From positions 4,960,001-5,024,000 of the forward strand of contig NZ_CP118527.1 of the NCBI RefSeq assembly GCF_028885415.1: 64,000 nt of DNA. Reading direction: 5' to 3'. Positions 43,671-51,507 of this stretch are shown here, piece after piece. Position 1 is the first letter of the stretch, and each line of letters starts with the position of its first letter. A program made the position numbers and the translations under genes. This stretch comes from Streptomyces coeruleorubidus (GTDB lineage: Bacteria; Actinomycetota; Actinomycetes; Streptomycetales; Streptomycetaceae). Under the pieces are notes generated by a model. That model was not told where the DNA came from. It saw only the letters and a list, made by a program, of their open reading frames with translations, and searched no databases.

Positions 43671-44162
43671 TCACTCCTCCCGTTCCTTCTCCGCCAGGTG
43701 GATCACACACACCGCCACCGCGATCAGCAGCGCCGGATCCGCGTCCTCGCGGACGACCTCCACGCCGTAGGTGTCCCGTACGGTCAGCCACCGCCGGGAG
43801 ACGACCGCCAGCAGTTCGCCGTCGTACTCGACGGCGAACTCCCGGTCGAGGATCTTGCCGCTGACGTCCAGCTCGTTGCCGTCGGCCAGGGACACCCGGT
43901 AGTGGTTGCGCAGCAGGGACAGCCGTTTGCGGCGGATCGTCGCCAGCGGCTCGCCGCCCCGCTGGAGCACCATCGTGTCGCGCAGGGCGAGCATCTTCTG
44001 GTGGATGTCGACGAGGACGCGCCCCTGGGTGTCCTTCAGCTCCCAGGTGTCCCGCAGGCGCAGTGCCTTGCCGTCGACGAGGAACACCTTGGTGCCGCGG
44101 TCGTCCTCGATCCAGTAGTCGTCGCCGAAGCCGAGGAGCCGGTCGTACACGAGGAATCTCAT
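43671..44162 (-). CDS. LURP-one-related (tubby-like fold) protein
   Basis: A 163-aa protein of the LURP-one-related family, built of beta-strands in a tubby-like barrel. Repeated elements such as FLVDGKALRLRDTWELKD, ALRDTMVLQRGGEPLATI and LTVRDTYGVEV fit the fold. Family members bind lipids or scaffold membranes; bacterial ones have no assigned role. It overlaps the end of the AraC-type regulator by 4 bases (ATGA) and is probably made from the same mRNA. Confidence 0.82.
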   Translation of the reverse strand: MRFLVYDRLLGFGDDYWIEDDRGTKVFLVDGKALRLRDTWELKDTQGRVLVDIHQKMLALRDTMVLQRGGEPLATIRRKRLSLLRNHYRVSLADGNELDVSGKILDREFAVEYDGELLAVVSRRWLTVRDTYGVEVVREDADPALLIAVAVCVIHLAEKEREE

Positions 44163-45157
44163 GACACCAGGGCTTCCCCGGCGCCCGCTCCGAAACGCCG
44201 TCGATAGGCCGACGGGCTGAGCCCGGTCACCCGCCGCAGCCGGTTCCGCAGGTTGGCGGCCGTACCGAGCCCGCTGCGGGCCGCCACCACGTCCAGCCGT
44301 TCCTCGCCCCGCTCGATCAGCCGGCAGGCCAGCGTCACGCGCTCCGCCGTCAGCCACGCCAGTGGCGTCGTGCCGAGCTGGGCGCGGAAGCGCCGGTGGA
44401 GCGTGGCCGGGCTGACACGCGCGCGTGCGGCCAGGTCCGCCACCGTCAGCGGCTCGCCCAGCCGCTCCTGCGCCCACGCCAGCAGGGGCGCCAGGGACTC
44501 GTCCCGCACGTCAGGCACGGGCCGCTCCACGAACTGCCGCTGTCCGCCGTCCCGGTGTGCGGCGAACACCAGCCGCCGGGAGACGTGGTTGGCGATCTCG
44601 GCGCCGTGGTCCCGGCGCCAGACGTGCAGCCCGAGATCGAGCGCGGCCGCGCTGCCGGAGGCGGTGAGGAGGTCGCCCTCGTCCACGAACAGTACGTCCG
44701 GCTCCAGCAGCACCTTCGGGTGCAGCCGGCGGAAGGAGTCCGCCCAGCGCCAGTGGGTCGTCGCCCGCCGCCCGTCCAGCAGTCCGGCCTCGGCGAGCGC
44801 GAAGGTGCCGGTGCAGAAGCTCATGACCCGGGCGCCACGCGCGTGTGCGTGCCGGATGGCGTCGAGCACGGCAGGGGCGCGCGGTACGACGTTGTCCGGC
44901 CGGCCGGGCACGATCAGCGTGTCCGCCCGGTCCACGGCGTCCAGGCCCAAGGCGCCCGTGAGCGTGAAGAAGCCGTGGTTCATCCGGATCTCCGGCGCGG
45001 GCGTGCACAGCGTCACCTCGTACAGCGGCCCCGGCAGCCCCAGCTCGGGCCGGGGCAGCCCGAACAGCTCGGTGGCCACCCCGACCTCGAACGGGTTGGT
45101 GCCCTCGTCGACGATCACGGCGACCTGGTGCGGGCGGTGCGAGGATCCTTGCGGCAT
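44159..45157 (-). CDS. AraC-family regulator with DJ-1/PfpI (GATase1-like) domain
   Basis: A 332-aa regulator of the FtrA/GlxA-like group. The N-terminal class I glutamine-amidotransferase-like domain has VAVIVDEGTNPFEVGVATELFG and a nucleophile-elbow-type segment SFCTGTFALAEAGLLDGR. The C-terminal AraC domain has two HTHs (LTVADLAARARVSPATLHRRF and LDVVAARSGLGTAANLRNRL, the second with RVTGLSPSAYRRRF). These proteins sense small ligands; the nucleophile may not be catalytic. It leads the LURP-one gene and diverges from a cupin gene. Confidence 0.92.
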   Translation of the reverse strand: MPQGSSHRPHQVAVIVDEGTNPFEVGVATELFGLPRPELGLPGPLYEVTLCTPAPEIRMNHGFFTLTGALGLDAVDRADTLIVPGRPDNVVPRAPAVLDAIRHAHARGARVMSFCTGTFALAEAGLLDGRRATTHWRWADSFRRLHPKVLLEPDVLFVDEGDLLTASGSAAALDLGLHVWRRDHGAEIANHVSRRLVFAAHRDGGQRQFVERPVPDVRDESLAPLLAWAQERLGEPLTVADLAARARVSPATLHRRFRAQLGTTPLAWLTAERVTLACRLIERGEERLDVVAARSGLGTAANLRNRLRRVTGLSPSAYRRRFGAGAGEALVS

Positions 45158-45209
45158 GTGCGATTTCTAGCACTCGTGCGAGACGCACGGCACCCTTGAA
45201 GATCGCCTC

Positions 45210-45635
45210 ATGACACAGGAACCCGTCTCCCTCGCCCACGCCTTGGCCTCCTTCTCCGAGCAGTGGAGCCCGCGCATCGTCACCGCCGTCAACGACTACG
45301 ACGTCCGCGTCGCGAAGGTCGAGGGCGAGCACGTCTGGCACGTCCACGAGCACACCGACGAGTTCTTCCTCGTCCTCGACGGCGAGCTGCACATCGGCCT
45401 GCGCGAGCCGGCCGGCTCGCGCACGGTCGTGCTCCCCAGGGGCAGCGTCTTCACCGTCCCGCGCGGCACCTGGCACAAGCCGTACGCCCCCGTCCCGACC
45501 GCGATCCTCGTGTTCGAACCCACCGGCACCCTCACGGTCGGCGACCGCCACGACGACGTGCCCGAGCACGTGGACGCCACGACCGGCCACGCGCTGGACC
45601 GGCTGTCAGTGCCGGATGACACCCTGGACGCATGA
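45210..45635 (+). CDS. Cupin-domain protein
   Basis: A 141-aa single-cupin protein. The first cupin motif appears as HVHEHTDEFFLVLDGEL (metal-binding His-X-His and Glu, about residues 48-65) and the second as PRGTWHKPYAP with the last His. Such proteins bind a divalent metal and act as isomerases, dioxygenases or sensors. The gene overlaps the next by ATGA. The divergent AraC regulator is the likely controller. No specific reaction is claimed. Confidence 0.88.
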   Translation: MTQEPVSLAHALASFSEQWSPRIVTAVNDYDVRVAKVEGEHVWHVHEHTDEFFLVLDGELHIGLREPAGSRTVVLPRGSVFTVPRGTWHKPYAPVPTAILVFEPTGTLTVGDRHDDVPEHVDATTGHALDRLSVPDDTLDA

Positions 45636-47452
45636 ACCACTCCGCACCCCGACGGGCCCGCGTCCGCGCCCCCGAGCTGACCGGCAAGGGCGGCTGGCTG
45701 AACACGGGCGGGCAGCAGTACACCCTCGCCGACCTGCGAGGACGCATCGTCATCCTCGACTTCTGGACGTTCTGCTGCATCAACTGCCTGCACGTTCTGG
45801 ACGAGCTGCGCGAGCTGGAGCAGAAGCACCGGGACACGGTCGTGGTCATCGGGGTGCACTCGCCGAAGTTCGTGCACGAGGCCGAGCACCAGGCGGTGGT
45901 GGACGCCGTCGAGCGCTACGGCGTGGAGCACCCGGTGCTCGACGACCCGGAGCTGGCCACGTGGAAGCAGTACGCCGTGCGGGCCTGGCCGACGCTCGTC
46001 GTGATCGACCCCGAGGGGTACGTCGTCGCGCAGCACGCCGGCGAGGGGCATGTGCACGCCATCGAGCGGCTGGTGGCGGAGCTGGAGGCCGAGCACGCGG
46101 CGAAGGGGACGCTGCGGCGAGGGGACGGGCCGTACGTGCCGCCGGAGCCGGAGCCGACGGTGCTGCGGTTCCCGGGGAAGGCGCTGCTGCTGCCGTCCGG
46201 GAACTTCCTGGTGAGCGACACGACCCGGCACCAGCTGGTGGAACTCGCCGAGGACGGCGAGAGTGTCGTACGGCGGATCGGGTCCGGTGCGCGCGGGTTC
46301 GCCGACGGACCGACGGACACGGCCGGCTTCAACGAGCCGCAGGGGCTCGCCCTGCTCGACGACGGGTCGGTGGTCGTCGCCGACACCGTCAACCACGCGC
46401 TGCGGCGGCTGGACCTCACCACCGGCGAGGTCACCACCCTCGCCGGCACGGGCCGGCAGTGGTGGCAGGGCTCGCCCACCTCGGGCCCGGCCCGCGAGGT
46501 CGACCTCTCCTCCCCCTGGGACGTCGCCCACTGGCAGGGCAAGATCTGGATCGCCATGGCCGGCGTCCACCAGCTGTGGGCGTACGACCCGGCGGAGGGC
46601 ACGGTCGCGGTCGCGGTCGGGACGACGAACGAGGGGCTGGTGGACGGCCCAGGGCCCGAGGCCTGGTTCGCGCAGCCCTCGGGCCTCGCCGCCACCCCCG
46701 ACCGTCTCTGGCTCGCCGACTCCGAGACGTCCGCCCTGCGCTGGGTCGACCCGGACGGCTCCGTCCACACCGCCGTCGGCACCGGCCTGTTCGACTTCGG
46801 CCACCGGGACGGCGCCGCCGGACAGGCCCTGCTCCAGCACCCGCTGGGCGTCACCGCGCTGCCGGACGGGTCCGTCGCCGTCGCCGACACCTACAACCAC
46901 GCCCTGCGACGCTACGACCCCGCGACCGGTGAGGTCACCACCCTGGCCACGGACCTGCGCGAGCCCAGCGACGCGGTGCTCGTCGGCGACGACATCGTGG
47001 TCGTGGAGTCGGCCCGCCACCGGCTGACCAGGCTGCGACTGCCTCAGGAGGCGGTGCAGGTGCCCGAGGTCGCCCACCGCACGCAGCGGGCGGCCACCGA
47101 AGTCGCCCCCGGGCGGCTCCGGGTGGACGTGATCTTCCAGGCCCCGGCGGGCCAGAAGCTGGACACCAGGTACGGCCCCTCCACGCGTCTGCTGGTCTCC
47201 TCCACCCCGCCGGAGCTGTTGCGCGGCGGCGAGGGCGCGGGGACGGACCTCTCCCGCGCCCTCGAACTCGACCCGTCCGTGACGGAGGGCGTGCTGCACG
47301 TCTCCGCGATGGCCGCCTCCTGCGACGACGACCCCGACAACGAGTACCCGGCCTGTCACGTCCACCAGCAGGACTGGGGCGTACCCGTCCGCCTCACCGA
47401 GGCGGGGACGGACCGGCTTCCCCTGGTGCTCGCCGGGATGGACGAGGCGTAG
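45632..47452 (+). CDS. Thioredoxin-like protein with NHL-repeat beta-propeller
   Basis: A 606-aa cytoplasmic protein. The N-terminal thioredoxin-like domain (residues 15-165) has the redox motif in FWTFCCINCLHVL and the cis-Pro AWPTLVVID. NHL repeats form a propeller from about 180 to 470 (GLALLDDGSVVVADTVNHALRRLD and VAVADTYNHALRRYDP). A C-terminal beta domain follows to residue 606. It matches the NHLRC2-like family, whose bacterial substrates are unknown. It is coupled to a cupin gene by a 4-base overlap. No signal peptide was seen. Confidence 0.9.
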   Translation: MNHSAPRRARVRAPELTGKGGWLNTGGQQYTLADLRGRIVILDFWTFCCINCLHVLDELRELEQKHRDTVVVIGVHSPKFVHEAEHQAVVDAVERYGVEHPVLDDPELATWKQYAVRAWPTLVVIDPEGYVVAQHAGEGHVHAIERLVAELEAEHAAKGTLRRGDGPYVPPEPEPTVLRFPGKALLLPSGNFLVSDTTRHQLVELAEDGESVVRRIGSGARGFADGPTDTAGFNEPQGLALLDDGSVVVADTVNHALRRLDLTTGEVTTLAGTGRQWWQGSPTSGPAREVDLSSPWDVAHWQGKIWIAMAGVHQLWAYDPAEGTVAVAVGTTNEGLVDGPGPEAWFAQPSGLAATPDRLWLADSETSALRWVDPDGSVHTAVGTGLFDFGHRDGAAGQALLQHPLGVTALPDGSVAVADTYNHALRRYDPATGEVTTLATDLREPSDAVLVGDDIVVVESARHRLTRLRLPQEAVQVPEVAHRTQRAATEVAPGRLRVDVIFQAPAGQKLDTRYGPSTRLLVSSTPPELLRGGEGAGTDLSRALELDPSVTEGVLHVSAMAASCDDDPDNEYPACHVHQQDWGVPVRLTEAGTDRLPLVLAGMDEA

Positions 47453-47468
47453 CCGGGGCAGGTGCGGC

Positions 47469-49832
47469 TCACACCCCCATGTCCTCCAGGGCGTCCTCGT
47501 CCTCCAGGGCGGTGTTGTCCTCCTGGGCGGCCTTCCGGCGCAGGTTCTCCACGTCCGTCTGGAGGCCGATGAGCAGCTTGTGGAGCTCGTCGAGGACGGT
47601 CACCGGGACGATGGGCGTGTGGTTGCCGACCTCCGGTTCGAGGAGGAGCAGCCGGTCGAGGGAGTCCCGGGCGGCGGTGACGCTGTGCCGCAGGACCTGC
47701 CGGTGGTCGGCGGCGCGCTGGCTGGCGGGCCGGTGGACCTCGTGCGGTCGGCTTCCGTCCGGGCCCGGGAACAAGGCGGCTTCGTCGGAGTCCGAGCCCT
47801 CGCCGTCCGTCTCTCCCGCCGTGCCCTCGCCGGAGTCCCCGGTGTCCGCGGGCCCGGTTCCGGTGGCGCCCGGCGCCGGGGCCCCGGACACCGGGCCGGT
47901 CGTCGGACCCGACGGGAGCGGCACCAGGGGGGCCTTGGGAGGGTGCGCCTTGAGGGCTCGTTCGGGGTTCGACGCCCAGACGACGTCCCACTGGTGCAGC
48001 ATCACGGGCACACCGTCGCCGTCACGCTCGATCTGGTCGGGGCTGTCGAGGTCGACCTTGAAGTGGACGTACGGCGTACCTGCCTGCCCCTCGGTCTTCT
48101 GCTTGTGGATGAGCTGGCGCATCGTCACGGCGTTCTCGGGCAGGGCGTCGCTGCGGAAGCGGTTCGCGGCCAGCGCGAGGGTCCACAGCCCCACCTCGTT
48201 GTCCTGCCGGGACAGGTCCTCGATGACCTGGTTGACGTCGGCGCGGAACGGGACGCCGCCCTTGTCCTTGGCGGCCATCAGCGCCGACCCGACGTTCCGG
48301 GTGAGGAGCTTGTCGGCGATCAGCGCCACGCCCCCTGCCACGGCCAGGGTGCAGCGTGCGTCGATGTCGCCCAGCAGTGCGGGCTTGACCAGGCTGGTGA
48401 AGTCGTCCGTCGGGAGGGGCTCCCACTCCTGGATGACGTCGGAGGTGAGGACGCCACCGTTGTTCCAGGCGTTGCGCGCCTGGGTGGTCACATGCTTCTT
48501 GTACGAGCGCCACGGGAGGTCGATCAGCGGACCGAGGAGTTCCGCGAACCCCTTCAGCCCCATGCGCTTCCCGCCCTTGATGGCTTTGGCCTGGTCCTTC
48601 AGCGGCTCCAGGAGTTCCGGCCGGGTCAGGGCGTGCACCAGGTAGACGCTGCGCCACAAGGCGGTGCCGGGCGGTGCCGCGACCGCGTCGGTGGCGAACA
48701 CCCTGGGGAGTTCCTCGACCGGGATCCGGCCGACGGCCAGTCCGTAGACGATCTGGAGGTCGTCCTTGGGCACCAGCGAGTCGCCCAGTTGGATCACGCG
48801 TTTGAGGGCGCGCGTCGCCACCTCGACGTTCTGGGCGGCCGTGTCCCACTGCTTGAACTCGACGTGTACCGAGGCCAGCACGGAGCGGATCGCGTCGTCG
48901 AAGATGTCCTCGGCGGCCAGCAGATGCCCGGGGTGTCCTTCCGCCCCGACGGCGATCTGGGCCGGAAGGACGTAGGTCTGGGCGATCTGGGCGGCGCGTG
49001 TCCCAGGCTCCTCGGCGGTGATGTCCTGGGCGAACTCCTCCCTGAGCGCCCGGCGCCACCTCTCCCGGCCCGCGGCCAGCCGCTGCCCGAGTGGACTGCC
49101 GCCCTGCCCCGGCAGGGTGGCGGGGTTCTTGCCGAAGAGCGAGTCCACCGTGAGCCCGGCCGCCTCCGCCGCGTCCGCGTCCGGCCCGGCGAGCACGGCC
49201 CAGGCGCTCGCCAGCCGGGTGATGCCGTCCCGCACCACCAGCGCGTGGAAGGACTCGGTGCCGTCCTCGAAGGTGATCTCGACGGGGTGGGTGATGAGGT
49301 TGCGCGTGACCTTGCGGGCCAGGATGGAGGGCGCGTAGCTGTTGAGCGACAAGGTGCCGTGGATGGTCTGCCACACGTGGTTCCGGAGGTGGGCGAGGTC
49401 CTGGTACCGGTACCGGACGATGGCGCAGGGGCGGTCCTCGTCGGTGATGCCCTGGACCTGGGGGTCCGGGATCTCCATGACCTCCATGCCGGTGCGGGGC
49501 TGAATACCGGGCAGCACCTCGCTCAGGTAGACCCGGGTGACGACCGAGCGCAGGGTCGCGCCGTCGACGTTCTCCACCATCAGCAGACCGGCCGGCTCCT
49601 CCGGGGTGGGCCGGAGCTGCACGGCCACCCCGTCGGGGCTGGTCGTGGCGCGGGCGACGGCCTGCCAGGCGGCTTCCGGCAGCAGAGTCACCGGGTTGCC
49701 CCGCCCCGCCTCGACCACCTTCGCGAGGTCCGCGTCCCCGGTCGCGACCGGCAGCTCGGGTTCGACATTGGACACCAGCACGGAGTCGGAACCCCACTGC
49801 ACGGTGAAGGAGCGGGGAGCGTGTACAGACAT
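47469..49832 (-). CDS. Large uncharacterised protein with possible ParB/DndB-like DGxxR motif
   Basis: A 787-aa protein that I do not recognise. Residues about 115-220 read like a ParB/sulfiredoxin or DndB-type core, ending in FHALVVRDGITRLASAWAVL, where DGxxR followed by a helix is the feature shared with those folds. The middle is alpha-helical with repeated Trp/Arg-containing helices. The last 170 residues are Pro/Gly/Asp-rich and then helical with an acidic end (EDEDALEDMGV). No transmembrane helix or signal is present. The ATG has CGGAGG 10 bases upstream, but the frame stays open upstream to 50381. It leads no clear operon partner downstream. Confidence 0.65.
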   Translation of the reverse strand: MSVHAPRSFTVQWGSDSVLVSNVEPELPVATGDADLAKVVEAGRGNPVTLLPEAAWQAVARATTSPDGVAVQLRPTPEEPAGLLMVENVDGATLRSVVTRVYLSEVLPGIQPRTGMEVMEIPDPQVQGITDEDRPCAIVRYRYQDLAHLRNHVWQTIHGTLSLNSYAPSILARKVTRNLITHPVEITFEDGTESFHALVVRDGITRLASAWAVLAGPDADAAEAAGLTVDSLFGKNPATLPGQGGSPLGQRLAAGRERWRRALREEFAQDITAEEPGTRAAQIAQTYVLPAQIAVGAEGHPGHLLAAEDIFDDAIRSVLASVHVEFKQWDTAAQNVEVATRALKRVIQLGDSLVPKDDLQIVYGLAVGRIPVEELPRVFATDAVAAPPGTALWRSVYLVHALTRPELLEPLKDQAKAIKGGKRMGLKGFAELLGPLIDLPWRSYKKHVTTQARNAWNNGGVLTSDVIQEWEPLPTDDFTSLVKPALLGDIDARCTLAVAGGVALIADKLLTRNVGSALMAAKDKGGVPFRADVNQVIEDLSRQDNEVGLWTLALAANRFRSDALPENAVTMRQLIHKQKTEGQAGTPYVHFKVDLDSPDQIERDGDGVPVMLHQWDVVWASNPERALKAHPPKAPLVPLPSGPTTGPVSGAPAPGATGTGPADTGDSGEGTAGETDGEGSDSDEAALFPGPDGSRPHEVHRPASQRAADHRQVLRHSVTAARDSLDRLLLLEPEVGNHTPIVPVTVLDELHKLLIGLQTDVENLRRKAAQEDNTALEDEDALEDMGV

Positions 49833-50527
49833 GGGTGATGGCCTCCGGGGCACAGGAGCGGCAAGGGAGAGGAGAGGTCGGCGAAGTCTGGAGAAGGGGC
49901 GTGGTCGTTCGTCGGATCTGGCTCGTCGGATCCGGAGGGAGTGCTCGGCGCCCGGGATCAGCTCGGGAAGCCACCCCCACAGGAACCGGCGGTTGTGCCA
50001 CCGGGCGTGGTGCCGGCAGGCGCAGTACGCGACGAACTCCGCCGCCTCCAGCAGGTCTCCCGCCTGAGCCGAGGCGTGCGGCGGGGCCTGGTCGGGGTGC
50101 CGGGCGGCGGGCGCCCGGTCGGGCGTGAGTCCGTACCAGGTGGTGACGGCCGTGTTGGTACGGACGAGCGCCGGAGCGGATGTTCCGTCCCTGCTGTGAC
50201 GGGACGACAGCTGTCCGAGGACGGCATCGGCCGTTGCGGCGCGCTCATGCCTCGTCCGCGGGCGGTGCCGACGGTGGTCCCGGGCAGGTGGGCGATCACC
50301 TCCAGTCCTCGCCGCAGGACCTGCCGGTAGCTCCACCGTTCGGCCCTGCTCGGACCGCGCAGGGCGGACGGGTGGAGCCACCCGGCGACGGACATGGCCG
50401 GTCCGCCGGACAGGACGGTGACGTAGAGGCTCCGGGGCGGGTCGTTCGCGTTCGCGATGAAGGGCGATATGTGATCGGTCCCGCCGCCGGCGGCGGGGGT
50501 GGCAGGCTCATGCTCGGAAGCGTTCAA
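49833..50527 (-). pseudogene. Probable frameshifted coding region upstream of the 787-aa gene
   Basis: Coding-type codon bias begins at a TTG (50527, GGAG 7 bases upstream) and runs to about 50260 in one frame (SLYVTVLSGGPAMSVAGWL, QVLRRGLEVIAHLPG). It then shifts to another frame from about 50250 to 49930 (TNTAVTTWYGLTPD, EAAEFVAYCACRHHARWHNR, RFLWGWLPEL). The second frame is continuous with the 787-aa gene, with no stop between. Either a small gene is broken, or the large protein has a longer N-terminus disrupted by one indel, or a programmed shift exists. The domain is not recognised. Confidence 0.45.
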
Positions 50528-50677
50528 GGCTCAACTCCATTTGCATGACAAGGGATGTCATGGAGCCTCCGCTGCAACGGCGGTGCTCGCGCGTTGCAGG
50601 CGCCTCGCTTCGCGCACCGACGAAACTACTGTCTGCGCGATGAGCCACAAAGCCGATTAGTGTAACCAGTCGAACCT

Positions 50678-50693
50678 GGATCGATATCGATCC
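50678..50693. promoter_or_regulatory. Perfect 16-bp palindrome GGATCGATATCGATCC
   Basis: A perfect dyad in the low-GC gap between the 113-aa gene and the frameshifted region. It may be an operator or protein-binding site. Confidence 0.4.
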
Positions 50694-50735
50694 GATTCGA
50701 ACCGATCAGGGCGAGATCAGGCACCGAGATGGTGA

Positions 50736-51077
50736 TTATGCGGCCAAGTGACCCCGAGCCTCGGAATAGTTGTCGAAAAGCCGGGGCAACGGGCTCTGTC
50801 CGAGCTTGTCGAGGGCGGCGAGAGTCGATGCGACGGCGACTGTCTGGCCGAGCGCGCTGTTCTTCTCGATGACGAACACGAATTCGTTCTCGGACGTGGG
50901 CAGACGCCGGGGCAGTGCGATGAGACCGAGCTTGTCGAACTCCGTGGTGATCTCCTCGCACAGCTCGGCACTCAGACGCTGCCGTTCCGGCGCCGCGTAC
51001 TTCTTGATGAATCGCATGGAGAGCCGCTTGATGCCGTGATCCACCTCTACGGCGTGAGCGATAACAGTGAAATCCAT
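50736..51077 (-). CDS. Small protein of unknown function in the accessory cassette
   Basis: A 113-aa protein with mixed alpha/beta character and no recognised domain. The N-terminal half is helical (LSMRFIKKYAAPERQRLSAE). The central part has FVFVIEKNSALGQTVAVAS. Codon use is less GC-biased than that of flanking housekeeping genes. No Shine-Dalgarno sequence precedes the ATG; a CTCAG/CTGAG repeat array starts 3 bases upstream. It probably belongs with the two minus-strand regions downstream as one acquired unit, since all three share strand and unusual composition. Confidence 0.6.
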   Translation of the reverse strand: MDFTVIAHAVEVDHGIKRLSMRFIKKYAAPERQRLSAELCEEITTEFDKLGLIALPRRLPTSENEFVFVIEKNSALGQTVAVASTLAALDKLGQSPLPRLFDNYSEARGHLAA

Positions 51078-51079
51078 AA

Positions 51080-51108
51080 CTCAGCACATTACTGAGTTGG
51101 TTGCTGAG
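51080..51108. promoter_or_regulatory. Phased CTCAG/CTGAG repeats at the start of the 113-aa gene
   Basis: CTCAG (51080-51084), CTGAG (51092-51096) and CTGAG (51104-51108) are spaced by exactly 7 bases. The first two form an inverted repeat; the last two a direct repeat. Confidence 0.5.
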
Positions 51109-51172
51109 ATGAGCAGATTTTGTCCCGACGGCCTTTCAGAGGTTTGACGGCCCGGGGGCGGGCCTTGCGGCC

Positions 51173-51421
51173 CTACACCCCGTAACCGTCGCTGTAGCCA
51201 TCGCGCGTGTGGCGCCGTCCGTCGTCCACGACCGGCGTCGTCGGTGGCACCACCACGCGCCGGCGCCTGGCGATGCTGCTGAACGTCGTGACGCCGATCA
51301 GCCCGACGATCATCAGGATGATGCCGACCAGGTCGAGGTTGACCCCCTGCATGTCCCAGTCGGTCGCGAACGTGAGGATGGCTCCCACGGCGATGAGGAT
51401 GATGCATCCGCCGAGGCCCAT
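51173..51421 (-). CDS. DUF6458-like small membrane protein
   Basis: An 82-aa protein with two transmembrane helices (GCIILIAVGAILTFAT and VGIILMIVGLIGVTTFSS) joined by a short loop with WDMQGVNLDLVG, the pattern of the DUF6458 family. A basic, Arg/Pro-rich cytoplasmic tail follows. The ATG at 51421 has GGGAGG 8 bases upstream; the longer frame is not supported. Such proteins are widespread in actinobacteria without a known role. Confidence 0.85.
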   Translation of the reverse strand: MGLGGCIILIAVGAILTFATDWDMQGVNLDLVGIILMIVGLIGVTTFSSIARRRRVVVPPTTPVVDDGRRHTRDGYSDGYGV

Positions 51422-51507
51422 GAGTGTCGCCTCCCTGTACGGTCCGGTCGTTCCGGTCCGCACACCGGGTACCCCCGAGGGGAACACCCATGCGGTGACG
51501 GCCCGTT

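Noticed and set aside
48022..50001. A 659-codon open frame in another minus-strand frame over the 787-aa gene
   Set aside because: The translation is Arg/Gly/Pro-rich low-complexity sequence typical of shadow frames, while the accepted frame has ordinary protein composition.
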